A model generated the notes under the pieces. The model was given only the letters and a program-made list of their open reading frames with translations. It searched no databases and was not told where the DNA came from. DNA of 64,000 nucleotides from Cyclobacterium plantarum (GTDB lineage: Bacteria > Bacteroidota > Bacteroidia > Cytophagales > Cyclobacteriaceae), in assembly GCF_011290685.1 (NCBI RefSeq), contig NZ_JAANYN010000002.1:799347-863346 (forward strand), written 5' to 3'. Positions within the stretch are counted from its first letter, which is position 1. Every line of letters starts with the position of its first letter. The position numbers and the translations under genes are program-made. Shown here piece after piece: positions 8,659-17,535 of this stretch.

Positions 8659-11100
8659 TTAGCTGGAAATGCGAATGGTGTATTCGCCTTCTTCCAGTTC
8701 AAAATTGCCGCTTGCCAGACCTTTCACGTTTTCCGGATTAAAATCCCCCACTCTTTTCTCAATTGACAAATTTTGATCAATTCCCATCAACAAAGAGACT
8801 TTTGCCTTACTGCCATTGGGGATTTTTATTTCATAGGTGATGGACCCATCAAGCCCTTTTTTCCAATTAGATTTGATTTCACCATGGGGTGAATGGTAGT
8901 TGCTGGCCATGGAATCCAGCTCATCCGGCACGCTGGGTGCCAGTACAAATACCTTAAATCCGGGATTTTCGGGGTCCGGTCGGATTCCACCAAGCCAGCG
9001 ATAAAACCACTCGGTCACCGTACCAAACATGGGATGACTATTGGTAAAGGTATTGTCACTTTCCTTCCAGGTTTCCCAAATGCTGGTCGCTCCTCTATCG
9101 ATCATATGGCCCCAACCCGGATATTGGGTACTGTTTACGATAGCATAAACCTCATTGATTGAAGCATGCTTTGAGAGGGTTTCCAAAACGTATTTGGTCC
9201 CAAAAATACCCGTATTGAAATGGCCAGAAGGTCCGTTTTGAACTGCCTGCACCAGAGAATCCCTGGCAGCCTCCAGGTCCTCTTCAGGAATTATATCGTG
9301 GTAAAGCAAGGTAGCAAACAGGGTTTGCTTATTAATTTCTTCTGTTACCGGCTGCTCCCAAAAGGCCGCCCTGATCTGATTTTTCAGGTTTTCTGCCAAT
9401 GCTCCGAAACGCTCCTCATTTTGCTTATCCCCCATCTTTGCGGCAAATGTTTTCATAATACGGGCACATTGCAGGTAATGTGTGGTACCGGTCAATTGTA
9501 CCGGCACGGGCTCCAGGGACTCATGGTCACTCAGTCCACTTTCTGCCAGACCATCAGGATGGATCCTGGCCACTTTTTCCATCCATTGAAGGTTTCGCTC
9601 ATACAACTCTTCCACCAGATCCGTATCATTGTAATACAAATACAGGTAATACTGGGTGATCAGGTAGGCTGATTCCCAGCTGATACCACAATATTTGATC
9701 CCGGCATAGGGAGCCGTATCCACAAAAGTTGAATCATTCATCGCATCCACCCAATCATATACCGTTTTTGTGTAAAATTCCTGCATGTCAAAATTGTAAA
9801 TAAAGGATTCATTGGTAGCATTGAGGTCTCCCCCATAGCCAAATTTCTCCCTGACGGCACAGTCAGATTGCACACTTACCAAATTGGAAAGAAAGGTCCT
9901 TTTTACGGCATCCTGAATATCATTGAGCAGGGCATTGGAACTGGTAAAACTATTTTTGTCCGGAACGTCTGAATAGATGAACAAGCCCTGCACATCAGAG
10001 AGGGCGGGCTGCTCTTTCAAGCCGTCTATCTCCATGTAGCGGTAAGTTCTATAAACAAAATCCGGTGTAAAAAAGGCTTCTTTATTAGCTGAAACATAAC
10101 TATCCGTTTGCCAGGCTATGGGAGGGGCACCCGGGCCTCCTATGCCCTCCCGCTTGATTTGCCCTACCACAGTGGTCATCGGATTCAATGTTCCATCGTC
10201 GTATATCCGTTCTCCAAACCTGAAGGTAATGGTATCCCCCGCATGTGGCGGAATTCTTATCCTGTAGGTCCCCGTAAAATTTACCCCCATGTCCACCATG
10301 TGTTTCCCATTGGAAAGGGTAGAAACGGCTTTGGGTTGGATTTCCTCCATGATCCTGACTGGAGGAAAAAAGGCGGGTTGTAGTTCGCCTCCCGGGCCTT
10401 CTCCCACCTGGGCAGCTTGCCAGGATGCATCTATAAAGCCGGGCCGATCCCATCCTTCCTTTTGCTTTCCCTGGTCGTACATGGCACCGATGTAAACACT
10501 GTTTTTCACAAGCGGGCCATAGCCGTAAGTCCAGGAAGCGTCCGTTTTTATTTCATTTGTTTCCCCGTTTGGATAATAGATTACAAGTCTGGCCGTAAAA
10601 GTAGGCTTGCCAACCGTAAGGTCTACCCGGGGGTTTCTCCTTCCCCATTTCCTCAAGGGTAGCGGATTATAAAACCCATTCCCCAGGATGACTCCCAGGC
10701 AATTATTTCCTTCCGTTAGTTGTGAGGTTAAGTCGTAGGTGGTATAGTAAATCCTCTTGCTATAATCGGTCCATGCGGGATCCAGAACGTTTTTCCCGAT
10801 GGGCTGCCCATTCAGCGAAGCCTTGTAGTAGCCCGCTGCGGTAATGAACAGGCGGGCACTATCAATTTTTTCCGCCAGGGTAAATTCCCTGCGGAAAAGT
10901 GGTGCGGGGCGGGGCAAATAAAAAAGGGAGTCCTCCTCAGGCAGTTTTTCTGCTACCTGTATCCATTCAGCCGCAGAATCCTCGCAAAGTCCACAGTCCT
11001 GCATGTCTTTTTGGGATTCCTGACAGGATATCGCAAGGAAAGGCAACATGAACCAAGAACGGCCAATTGTTTTAGTTATCATCGATTGTATCTCCTTCAT
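8659..11100 (-). CDS. GH78 family alpha-L-rhamnosidase, lipoprotein
   Basis: This protein of 813 residues has a signal peptide and lipobox (PFLAISC). The N-terminal beta domains contain FRREFTLAEKIDSARLFITA and YKASLNGQPIGKNVLDPAWT, typical of bacterial rhamnosidase N-domains. An (alpha/alpha)6 barrel follows. DCAVREKFGYGGD at about 410-425 corresponds to the GH78 acid-catalyst region (D-x-x-x-R-E-x-x-x-x-G-D). GWGHMIDRGATSIWETW near 640 is the second conserved stretch. It should release terminal alpha-L-rhamnose from glycans or glycosides, probably at the cell surface. A start at residue 7 (11082) is possible. Its promoter carries the element shared with the peptidase operon, SusCD and TauE. 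Confidence 0.9.
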   Translation of the reverse strand: MKEIQSMITKTIGRSWFMLPFLAISCQESQKDMQDCGLCEDSAAEWIQVAEKLPEEDSLFYLPRPAPLFRREFTLAEKIDSARLFITAAGYYKASLNGQPIGKNVLDPAWTDYSKRIYYTTYDLTSQLTEGNNCLGVILGNGFYNPLPLRKWGRRNPRVDLTVGKPTFTARLVIYYPNGETNEIKTDASWTYGYGPLVKNSVYIGAMYDQGKQKEGWDRPGFIDASWQAAQVGEGPGGELQPAFFPPVRIMEEIQPKAVSTLSNGKHMVDMGVNFTGTYRIRIPPHAGDTITFRFGERIYDDGTLNPMTTVVGQIKREGIGGPGAPPIAWQTDSYVSANKEAFFTPDFVYRTYRYMEIDGLKEQPALSDVQGLFIYSDVPDKNSFTSSNALLNDIQDAVKRTFLSNLVSVQSDCAVREKFGYGGDLNATNESFIYNFDMQEFYTKTVYDWVDAMNDSTFVDTAPYAGIKYCGISWESAYLITQYYLYLYYNDTDLVEELYERNLQWMEKVARIHPDGLAESGLSDHESLEPVPVQLTGTTHYLQCARIMKTFAAKMGDKQNEERFGALAENLKNQIRAAFWEQPVTEEINKQTLFATLLYHDIIPEEDLEAARDSLVQAVQNGPSGHFNTGIFGTKYVLETLSKHASINEVYAIVNSTQYPGWGHMIDRGATSIWETWKESDNTFTNSHPMFGTVTEWFYRWLGGIRPDPENPGFKVFVLAPSVPDELDSMASNYHSPHGEIKSNWKKGLDGSITYEIKIPNGSKAKVSLLMGIDQNLSIEKRVGDFNPENVKGLASGNFELEEGEYTIRISS

Positions 11101-11164
11101 TGTTCTCTTTTTTTATCCTTCAGAATACTTTTTTTGGATGGGCAGTCCAGATGCAATAAGGGAA

Positions 11165-11230
11165 TAAAGTTACAGTCTTTGCACGAGTTACTACTCAAGC
11201 ATCTTAGCCAAAAAATATGATATGTTAACG
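11165..11230 (-). promoter_or_regulatory. Shared regulon promoter, copy 1 (GH78)
   Basis: Reading the minus strand: GTTAACATATCATA (about 11229-11216), then TTTTTTGGCTAAGATGC (TAAGAT at 11206-11201), exactly 28 nt (11200-11173), then TAACTTTA (11172-11165), a -7-type box. The GH78 start codon is 65 bp further on. The same layout with the same 28-nt spacing occurs at 29601, 37709 and 39240. The conserved upstream half is probably an activator or operator site; which one is not known. Confidence 0.7.
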
Positions 11231-11444
11231 ATGACTACGCTGGGTTCAAGAATTTTCCTCAGCTGTCAATAAAATGCATATTTCGCGTAAAAACCTTGTA
11301 GTTATGTTTACGGTTTATGCCAGAAAGTATGCTTTCATGGGCAAGGGGTTAATTCCGAACAAGATAAACTTCAAAACAATCAGACCAATATTCTTGCACA
11401 ACTCCCTCAGTATGCCGTTTCTGGTCAAAACAGCATGGCACATG

Positions 11445-11614
11445 CAGATGAAATCGAGCCTGCCTGAGGCAGACAGGCATGAGGAGAGTGTCACACATGG
11501 GGATGATCATCCATCATGCGAAGATTCCCGGTCCGACTGGCATCAACCGGGCGGGCACCCCGATAAACCGGGGCAAGTTATGATCATTAAAAATCAAATT
11601 ATAAACAGATAAAA
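11445..11614 (+). repeat. Palindrome-rich repeat element, left inverted copy
   Basis: The first 43 bp (11445-11487, containing AAATCGAGCCTGCCTGAGGC) are perfectly identical to the reverse complement of 16026-16068. About 70 bp later CCCCGATAAACCGGGG (11558-11573) and a following stretch to 11612 match the reverse complement of about 16063-16117 with few differences. The element contains the palindromes CTGCC-TGA-GGCAG and CCCCG-N6-CGGGG. The remainder of the 791-bp gap 11101-11891 holds the promoter above and no gene I can support. Confidence 0.75.
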
Positions 11615-11891
11615 TGCTTCATCGGCTTGTGTTTCTTGAAATGGGGTTCGGTACCTGCCTGTTCAACAACGCTTTTTGAAAATTTCCTTCCGGACCAGGG
11701 ATAAAAGTTGGGCGATAGATAGGATGTCCGGACAAAAAATTATTCCTAACTTACTTTCGATTGCGATTCTTGGTAGAAACAACACCAGAGAAAAGAGGGG
11801 AGAGCTCCGAACAGCTTCCTATCTTTACTTTTGCCATTTTCTTTGATTGGATTATTTCTGGTCTTTTCGATCTTGAACGACATGATATCAA

Positions 11892-13655
11892 ATGACTGAA
11901 ATGAAAAAAAATACATTGTACAAGGATCTTTCCGAATTGTTGCCCATGACGTTTTTTAAAATGGCCAGGTCTTTTTTTTGGTTGAAGCGTACGGAAGATT
12001 TCAGAATAACATCCTTAATAGCCTGTTCTCTCCTCTTCTTAGTTGCTACTGTTGCAAGCGCACAGGATGCTGAGTATAGCACTAAAGAAGGCACGATCCG
12101 AAAGGCAAATGTTGGCGGTTACATGATTACTCAAAGGGAAAAGGTTGATGAATCATACAATGCAGGCTACTCCATGTATGCAGCGGCCTGGCCGTTATTA
12201 AGGGAATATCCAGGAAGGAGTTTTCAATCAGGCTTGTTTGGTACCTGGATGCACCCGCAGTATGACGGGCCCTTGCCGGTAGAAAAGTTGTATACGGATA
12301 TTGAAGGAGGCCTGGGATGGTGGCGTGATACAGAGTATGCTACAACAACGCCTAAATTTATAATGGGCGGCGTGCAACTCAATTTTGCCGGATGGGCTAA
12401 CGGTCCCGGGGCTGGTAGAGGAAGGGACTGGAGCGACCCGAAAGGGAAATACGGCGTAGCTCAACTGAGTCCATGGCTACTGTGGCCTCCGGATGGCCTG
12501 AACCTCAAACAAGGCACCAGTGGTGAGTTGTTTGGCAGTGGATACCTGCCTTTGCCACTCACAGAGCCAAAAACTACCACAGCAGGTGAAGCTGTTTCTA
12601 CCGGCAATCAATGCTGGACCTTATTTCTAAACACCGGTAATTTTAAAGGCCCCGTGGCATTCTTCACCCCTTATTTCTGGACTCAGGCATCGGTTGAAGA
12701 TCCCCGTCTGAATGGACTATTTTTAGATCAACGTCCCTCTGAACCTAATAAGGCTTTTCAAATGGAAACCCAGCATATTCACTCCTATGAAGCCACTGAT
12801 TCCAACGGCCAAACGTATGCCCGTATGGCTCCGACGCAATATCCGGTAGGGCCAGATGGTAACTCGGATCTCCTTCACCGCCTGATGGTCTATAAAAAGG
12901 AGGCCCTTTGGGACGCTGTAGAAGCATGGTTTGCCGGAGGCGATCCTGTTGATGGTATAATAAACGTGGAGCATGCAACCATGCAAAAGTTTAACAAAGG
13001 TGTCAGATCAAACTGGAAGTTTTACGGAGAGCATATTCCCAAGAACAAACGTGCCTTAATGAATATTACTTCCTACATGGACGCAAATGTCACTGATTCG
13101 GCTACCTTACGGGTTCGCTGGGAAGGAGACCTGATTACAAAAAGAAAAACAAATGGCCATATCCTGATCACACTTCCCGAATACTATAAAATGGAGAACT
13201 CCAGCGAGGACGATATTGGGCAATGGGTGGCAGTGGCTCCGAAAGAAGTCCCTTCTGAAACCGGACTCCATGAGGTCAGCTTTAACAGGGCTGAAGATGA
13301 CAGGTCCTCCCTTACCTATGTTACACCTGAGGAGGAAGAAAGCAGCTGGAAAAATCCGGGCCCGGCAGCAGGGCCTTTCAAGACGAAGCTGGGAGATGGC
13401 AGTACCCTTACCTATTATTGGTATAGATTTGCCGACCAACCTGCTTTGCTTAATGCCGACATGAGTAAAGCAGCACGTGAAGAAATGCAAAGAAGGGTAG
13501 AACTACTGCACAAGCATTGGAAAAAAGACCAGGAATACCTGCCTCCACCGTTGATAGGAGAGCTGGCTGATATCGATCCGGCTTTGATCGTCAGTCCACC
13601 GGCGGGTATGGAGGTAGGCTATGTGCCTATAGTCACCAGACAGGGATTGGAATAA
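11892..13655 (+). CDS. Secreted protein of unknown family
   Basis: 587 residues. I do not recognise the family. The N-terminus is long; the hydrophobic stretch ITSLIACSLLFLVATVASAQ at about 39-58 is a signal peptide with cleavage after ASA-Q, so an internal start (Met19 or Met24) is likely. The mature part is Trp- and Tyr-rich (GGLGWWRDTEYATTTPKF, LSPWLLWPPDGLNLKQG, FFTPYFWTQASVEDPRLNG) with no membrane segment. It reads like a globular extracellular enzyme or sugar-binding protein. A middle section resembles a beta-sandwich (SATLRVRWEGDLITKRKTNG). It is the first gene of the plus-strand block between the inverted repeats. An S9 peptidase remnant begins 2 bp after its stop. Confidence 0.6.
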   Translation: MTEMKKNTLYKDLSELLPMTFFKMARSFFWLKRTEDFRITSLIACSLLFLVATVASAQDAEYSTKEGTIRKANVGGYMITQREKVDESYNAGYSMYAAAWPLLREYPGRSFQSGLFGTWMHPQYDGPLPVEKLYTDIEGGLGWWRDTEYATTTPKFIMGGVQLNFAGWANGPGAGRGRDWSDPKGKYGVAQLSPWLLWPPDGLNLKQGTSGELFGSGYLPLPLTEPKTTTAGEAVSTGNQCWTLFLNTGNFKGPVAFFTPYFWTQASVEDPRLNGLFLDQRPSEPNKAFQMETQHIHSYEATDSNGQTYARMAPTQYPVGPDGNSDLLHRLMVYKKEALWDAVEAWFAGGDPVDGIINVEHATMQKFNKGVRSNWKFYGEHIPKNKRALMNITSYMDANVTDSATLRVRWEGDLITKRKTNGHILITLPEYYKMENSSEDDIGQWVAVAPKEVPSETGLHEVSFNRAEDDRSSLTYVTPEEEESSWKNPGPAAGPFKTKLGDGSTLTYYWYRFADQPALLNADMSKAAREEMQRRVELLHKHWKKDQEYLPPPLIGELADIDPALIVSPPAGMEVGYVPIVTRQGLE

Positions 13656-13657
13656 TC

Positions 13658-13855
13658 GGTCCATTCGAAACCAACACCCACCTTGAAATTACCGAAGGAT
13701 TGGTAGATCGCCTGATCGAATTGGGTAAGCCATTTGATTACATGGCCTATCCCAATCGGAACAATGGTCTGAGTTAGGGTAAGGGTACTTCGTTACATTT
13801 GAGGCTTTATATGGTAATGTACTTGCTAAACCATTTACCTGCAGGGCCCCAATAA
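13658..13855 (+). pseudogene. Remnant of S9 (DPP-IV/prolyl oligopeptidase) C-terminus
   Basis: The frame from 13658 reads GPFETNTHLEITEGLVDRL, IELGKPFDYMAYPNRNNGLS, a TAG stop, then GKGTSLHLRLYMVMYLLNHL, PAGPQ and TAA. This is the C-terminal end of an S9-type serine peptidase, where the consensus is YPNRNHGL followed by a helix. The catalytic His is replaced by Asn, and a Glu codon appears to have become TAG. Nothing of the rest of the gene is present. Confidence 0.7.
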
Positions 13856-13992
13856 ACTTCATTCAGACCAATTGGGTAGGGTACAATTTTTAAAAAAGCA
13901 GCTTGGGGAATTTGATCCGCCACATATTTCCAAACTGAATGCATATGAATTCAGGTAACGATACAATCAATAAACGCTACTCTTATTAGATA

Positions 13993-14994
13993 ATGGAAAA
14001 ACATCTGGCAAATATTCTGAGAATTGGTCTATTCGGGTCCATAATTAGCCTATTACTTTTCACAGCATTTAAGCCGAAAAGCCCTGCGCCTCTAAAAGTG
14101 TTTATTCTTGCAGGACAATCCAATATGGTAGGTCATGGGGAGCTTGAAAAGGGAGATCGGGGAAATCTTAACAACCTGGTTGAAAATGATGAAAAGGAAG
14201 AATACCAACATCTGGTAAATGAAAAAGGGGATTGGAAGGTACGGGAGGATGTATTTATTTACTTTAACCATCAGGAAAAAATTCATACGGGTGGATTGAC
14301 AGTTGGCTACGGAGCCAATGAAAATACAATCGGCCCTGAATTGGAGTTTGGGAATGTTGTGGGGGATCATTTCGATGAAGATGTCTTGATTATTAAAACA
14401 GCCTGGGGTGGTAAAAGCCTTGCCGTTGATTTTTTCCCTCCCGGTGACCCTATGAATATAAAACCGCCTCTAGCTGCCGGAGATACCGGATACTTTTATG
14501 TTCAGATGATTTCAATAGTAAATGAAGTTTTAGGCCAATTGGAAGATCGTGTGCCCTCGTACAAAGGCCAGGGGTATGAAATTATGGGCTTTGGCTGGCA
14601 TCAGGGATGGAATGACAGAATCAACCAGGAGGCCAATGATGCCTACCGGGAGAATATGATCCGGTTTATAAAGGAGGTTCGAAAAGACCTTGGCGTACCA
14701 AAACTTCCCTTTGTTATGGCTACGACAGGAATGTCAGGTTGGGATGAAACCCACCCAAGGGCTTTATCCTTGATGGAGGCCCAACTGGCCGTAGCCGATT
14801 TACCCGAATTTATGGGCAATGTGAAAGTTGTGGACACAAGAGATTTCTGGCGTGATGTTCATGACTCGCCGGCAAATCAGTCCTATCACTGGAACCGAAA
14901 CGCCGAATCTTATTTTCTGATTGGGAAATCAATGGGTGAATCAATGATTGATATTCTTAAACCCTGTTTCATGATCAGGGCTGAAAACACATAA
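13993..14994 (+). CDS. SASA/DUF303 family carbohydrate acetylesterase
   Basis: 333 residues. An N-terminal hydrophobic segment (LFGSIISLLLFTAF) serves as signal or anchor. Block I is FILAGQSNMVGHGE with nucleophile Ser43. The central GFGWHQGWND near 200 is the second SGNH-like block. SYHWNRNAE near 302-310 supplies the His region. The length suits the family (CE6-like sialate or acetyl-xylan esterases). It should remove acetyl groups from sugars in the periplasm; the exact substrate is unknown. A 57-bp fragment of a second copy lies at 18428. Confidence 0.85.
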   Translation: MEKHLANILRIGLFGSIISLLLFTAFKPKSPAPLKVFILAGQSNMVGHGELEKGDRGNLNNLVENDEKEEYQHLVNEKGDWKVREDVFIYFNHQEKIHTGGLTVGYGANENTIGPELEFGNVVGDHFDEDVLIIKTAWGGKSLAVDFFPPGDPMNIKPPLAAGDTGYFYVQMISIVNEVLGQLEDRVPSYKGQGYEIMGFGWHQGWNDRINQEANDAYRENMIRFIKEVRKDLGVPKLPFVMATTGMSGWDETHPRALSLMEAQLAVADLPEFMGNVKVVDTRDFWRDVHDSPANQSYHWNRNAESYFLIGKSMGESMIDILKPCFMIRAENT

Positions 14995-15274
14995 AATCAG
15001 GGCGATAGAAATGTGTAATTGCAAATTTCACCCAAGTGAACGTATTTTTTCTGTATCAAACTTTTTTGAATCGTATTTCTTGGTTAAAAGACAAGCAAAT
15101 AGGCACTAGCAAACAACACCTTTACCATTTGTTTCGTATAAATAAACACCATATTTTTGTTAAAAGCCTTTATTTCAAGTTTCTTATCGTACCTTTTTAT
15201 AACTTTCGGAGAATATAGTGTAGCTCAGCGTTATTACAAAACCATACAGGCTTTTGCCACTAAATAATTGAGGA

Positions 15275-15481
15275 ATGAAATCGATCACTATTGATATTAT
15301 CAACGAAAAGGCCATCCATCTTTTACAGGATTTAGAATTGCTTAAATTGATTCGAATAAGGAAAGAAAAGGCTGGTAAAAAAGATGCTACAGACTGGGGC
15401 CGATACAAGGGAGCCATGTCCAAACAACCTATCGGCGAGGTTGACCAACAACTAAATGAGTTACGCAGCGAATGGGAATAA
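15275..15481 (+). CDS. Antitoxin of a VapBC-type pair
   Basis: 68 residues, MKSITIDIINEKAIHLLQDL, then a basic linker and IGEVDQQLNELRSEWE. It has the size and position of the short antitoxins that precede PIN toxins in Bacteroidota. No ribbon-helix-helix or AbrB motif is plain, so the DNA-binding class is unassigned. It overlaps the toxin gene by 10 bp, which indicates translational coupling. The start has an AGGA spaced closely before the ATG. Confidence 0.75.
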   Translation: MKSITIDIINEKAIHLLQDLELLKLIRIRKEKAGKKDATDWGRYKGAMSKQPIGEVDQQLNELRSEWE

Positions 15482-15864
15482 AATACCTCTGGGATACCAA
15501 CACAGCGATCTATTACCTTCAGCAGCAATTCCCACCTTCTGCTGAAGAATTCATTGACAGCACTTTATCCGATTCCACCCCTGCTATTTCTGCCATTACC
15601 GAAATTGAACTACTCTGTTGGAAAACTGCCACCGAAAAGGACTTGGAAATTCTTCATGATTTCATCAATGATGCCTTGGTCCTGGAACTGGAAAAGGATG
15701 TCAAACTCAAAACGGCTGAAATACGTAAAACTCACAAGATTAAACTCCCGGATGCCATCATTGCCGCTACTGCTTTAGTTCATAACCTGACCCTGATAAC
15801 CAGAAACGAGAACGACTTCAAAAATATCGATGGACTTGAATTGGTCAATCCCCATGAAAAGTAA
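15472..15864 (+). CDS. vapC: PIN-domain ribonuclease toxin (VapC type)
   Basis: 130 residues with the complete set of PIN acidic residues: Asp8 in KYLWDTN, Glu44 in ISAITEIELL, Asp94 in KLPDAIIAATA and the final acidic position in TRNENDFKNI (Asp115). The family cleaves RNA, often tRNA or rRNA, with Mg2+, and is inhibited by the cognate antitoxin. The gene is translationally coupled to the upstream antitoxin. It lies inside the inverted-repeat-bounded block. The catalytic set is intact, so it is probably active. Confidence 0.88.
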   Translation: MGIKYLWDTNTAIYYLQQQFPPSAEEFIDSTLSDSTPAISAITEIELLCWKTATEKDLEILHDFINDALVLELEKDVKLKTAEIRKTHKIKLPDAIIAATALVHNLTLITRNENDFKNIDGLELVNPHEK

Positions 15865-15983
15865 ACGCCCCACCTATCATTTGCAATTTACAATTGGAAA
15901 TGGACGGAATTGCCAAAAATCTACGGCTTTCAAACCATTTAATCCAGCGTATTTTCATGTGTTTATAATTGTCATTTAGTGGT

Positions 15984-16150
15984 CACATGGAATCTCGCAA
16001 TTAAAATCATCCCTCTATGTGAGGTTCTCCTCATGCCTGTCTGCCTCAGGCAGGCTCGATTTCATCTGTTTATAGTTGTTTTTTAATGGTCATAACTTGC
16101 CCCGGTTTATCGGGGTGCCTGCCTTCGGTAGGCAGGCTCGATTTAATGAT
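15984..16150 (-). repeat. Palindrome-rich repeat element, right inverted copy
   Basis: 16026-16068 is the exact reverse complement of 11445-11487. The minus-strand order here is the CCCCG...CGGGG segment (about 16117-16063) followed directly by the 43-bp segment. At 11.4 kb that order is reversed, with a spacer between, so the unit is circularly permuted, as if cut from a longer tandem array. A second palindrome GCCTGCC-N7-GGCAGGC lies at about 16118-16138. The rest of the 617-bp gap 15865-16481 shows no supportable gene. Confidence 0.75.
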
Positions 16151-16481
16151 CTATAATCTGATAAGCCTATCCCCTAGCTAAAAATAGGTTATTCGCAAAG
16201 AAATCGCAAATGAAATAAAGGACTGTAATTTGTTAACGAGTGTTAGGCTAGCATATCTTTTCAAAACTATGCCAGACCGAGTTCGAAATTGCGAACTTTT
16301 GTTTACGAAGACGTTCCTTAGTAAGCTAGTTCAAATGGCCTAGAAGGGATTTCGACTTTGAAGGAGTTTAGAAATAGTAGGGTGTTGAGGTTTCTTCACC
16401 CAGTCAGGGAAAGTCGGGAATAAATAGGGTGTTAGGGATCCTATACCTAGTAAAGGTACTGGGGCAGCCCTGTGGGATGAG

Positions 16482-16769
16482 CTATTGCCATTTCTCAGGG
16501 TCTTCCCGAGTGCCTAATACGGCTAAAACTATTACGTACTTATCTTCTACAATAAAATGAATGGCATACGGAAAATGCTTTATCAGAGAAAATCGGGTAG
16601 TGTTGTACCTAATCTGATAATGAAGTGGGTTACTAGTGATCAAATCCAGCTTTTCTTCAACTTCATCCAAAAATCGCAATCCTAAATCTTGCTGCTTCTT
16701 CTCGTACCATTTTGCAGACTTTAAAATGTCTAGCTCAGCTTCTGGCTTGACAATAAGAGAATAATTCAT
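16482..16769 (-). CDS. ParE/RelE-family toxin
   Basis: 95 residues. MNYSLIVKPEAELDILKSAK with WYEKKQQDLGLRFLDEVEEK is the classic ParE/RelE N-terminal helix hairpin. HYQIRYNTTRFSLIKHFPYA and VIVLAVLGTREDPEKW form the beta-sheet core. Members inhibit gyrase (ParE) or cleave mRNA on ribosomes (RelE); this sequence is closer to the ParE type. Its start overlaps the upstream antitoxin stop by 4 bp, the standard antitoxin-first order. Confidence 0.85.
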   Translation of the reverse strand: MNYSLIVKPEAELDILKSAKWYEKKQQDLGLRFLDEVEEKLDLITSNPLHYQIRYNTTRFSLIKHFPYAIHFIVEDKYVIVLAVLGTREDPEKWQ

Positions 16770-16996
16770 AGCTGGCTTTTAATACGGGCTTTTACTTCAT
16801 CCCAGCTTGACCCTGATGATTGATTAGCCTTATGTGCTGCTATTCTTTCATCTAATATTTTTTTATGTGTAGCACTCAGCTCATAATCATCTTCTTTCAT
16901 GTCTGCCTGTACCATAGCATACATTAAGTTTATGAAGCGATCATCTGCTTTATTAATGTATTCGTGAAGTAATTCTCTGATTTGTGCTGCTCCCAT
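16766..16996 (-). CDS. Antitoxin of the ParE-type pair
   Basis: Starting from ATG at 16996 (MGAAQIRELLHEYINKADDR) the protein has 76 residues. A longer GTG start at 17014 exists, but the ATG is preceded by AAAAGGAAATAATC, a better ribosome-binding context. The C-terminal half (SSGSSWDEVKARIKSQL) is the usual toxin-binding tail of addiction-module antitoxins. The gene pair lies in the accessory patch between the repeat element and the GNAT cassette. Confidence 0.75.
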   Translation of the reverse strand: MGAAQIRELLHEYINKADDRFINLMYAMVQADMKEDDYELSATHKKILDERIAAHKANQSSGSSWDEVKARIKSQL

Positions 16997-17261
16997 GATT
17001 ATTTCCTTTTCCACAAAATAACGATTATTTTACATTTTTAGGTTCATTTTAATGAATGATATTGATCCAGCGACTTTCTCAGGTTTTGCATCCTTACTCT
17101 TTTGTAGCGTTCTGTGTTGGTGATACATCCGAATGAGTGCACTTTATTGGTGTATACTTTAATCAACGGGCGGTATGATGCATCGAAGATTTTTACCCAT
17201 GGCGACATGGTGTCTTCAAAAGCTGTTGAGGGATTTGTATTAAATTTGGAGGAGCTGTTTT

Positions 17262-17447
17262 CTGATTGCGTATGAGGAATAGGTGGTAAATGGGTTTGCG
17301 CTGGATGTGAATGATTACCTGATAAAGCCTGTTTCTTTTGAGCGGTTTAGAAAACCCATCGACAAGAAGGTTGACTATCTTTCTGCACAGGTGACCGGCG
17401 AAGAATTTGCTGACAAACCCAATTCCTTTTTTATCAAAACACCGTAA
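17262..17447 (+). pseudogene. LytTR-type response regulator fragment
   Basis: In frame the stretch reads LIAYEE, TAG, VVNGFALDVNDYLIKPVSFE, RFRKPIDK... and ends ...DKPNSFFIKTP-TAA. This is the end of a receiver domain (consensus TAYEEYALxGFELDVxDYLxKP), including the conserved Lys-Pro. Only the first residues of the LytTR domain (FFIKT) remain. A Tyr codon has become TAG and both gene ends are missing. It is decayed and not functional. Confidence 0.65.
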
Positions 17448-17535
17448 TTGGATGCTGTTATCTGCTTTCGCTGGACTAGGGGAAAAATTTTAAGTTAGCT
17501 ATCGGCAGGAATACCAAAAAATTGGTTTTTGAGAT

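Noticed and set aside
17030-17230. Minus-strand coding-looking stretch (MSPWVKIFDASYRPLIKVYT).
   Set aside because: Too short, no recognised family and no start. It may be part of another remnant, but I cannot support a call.
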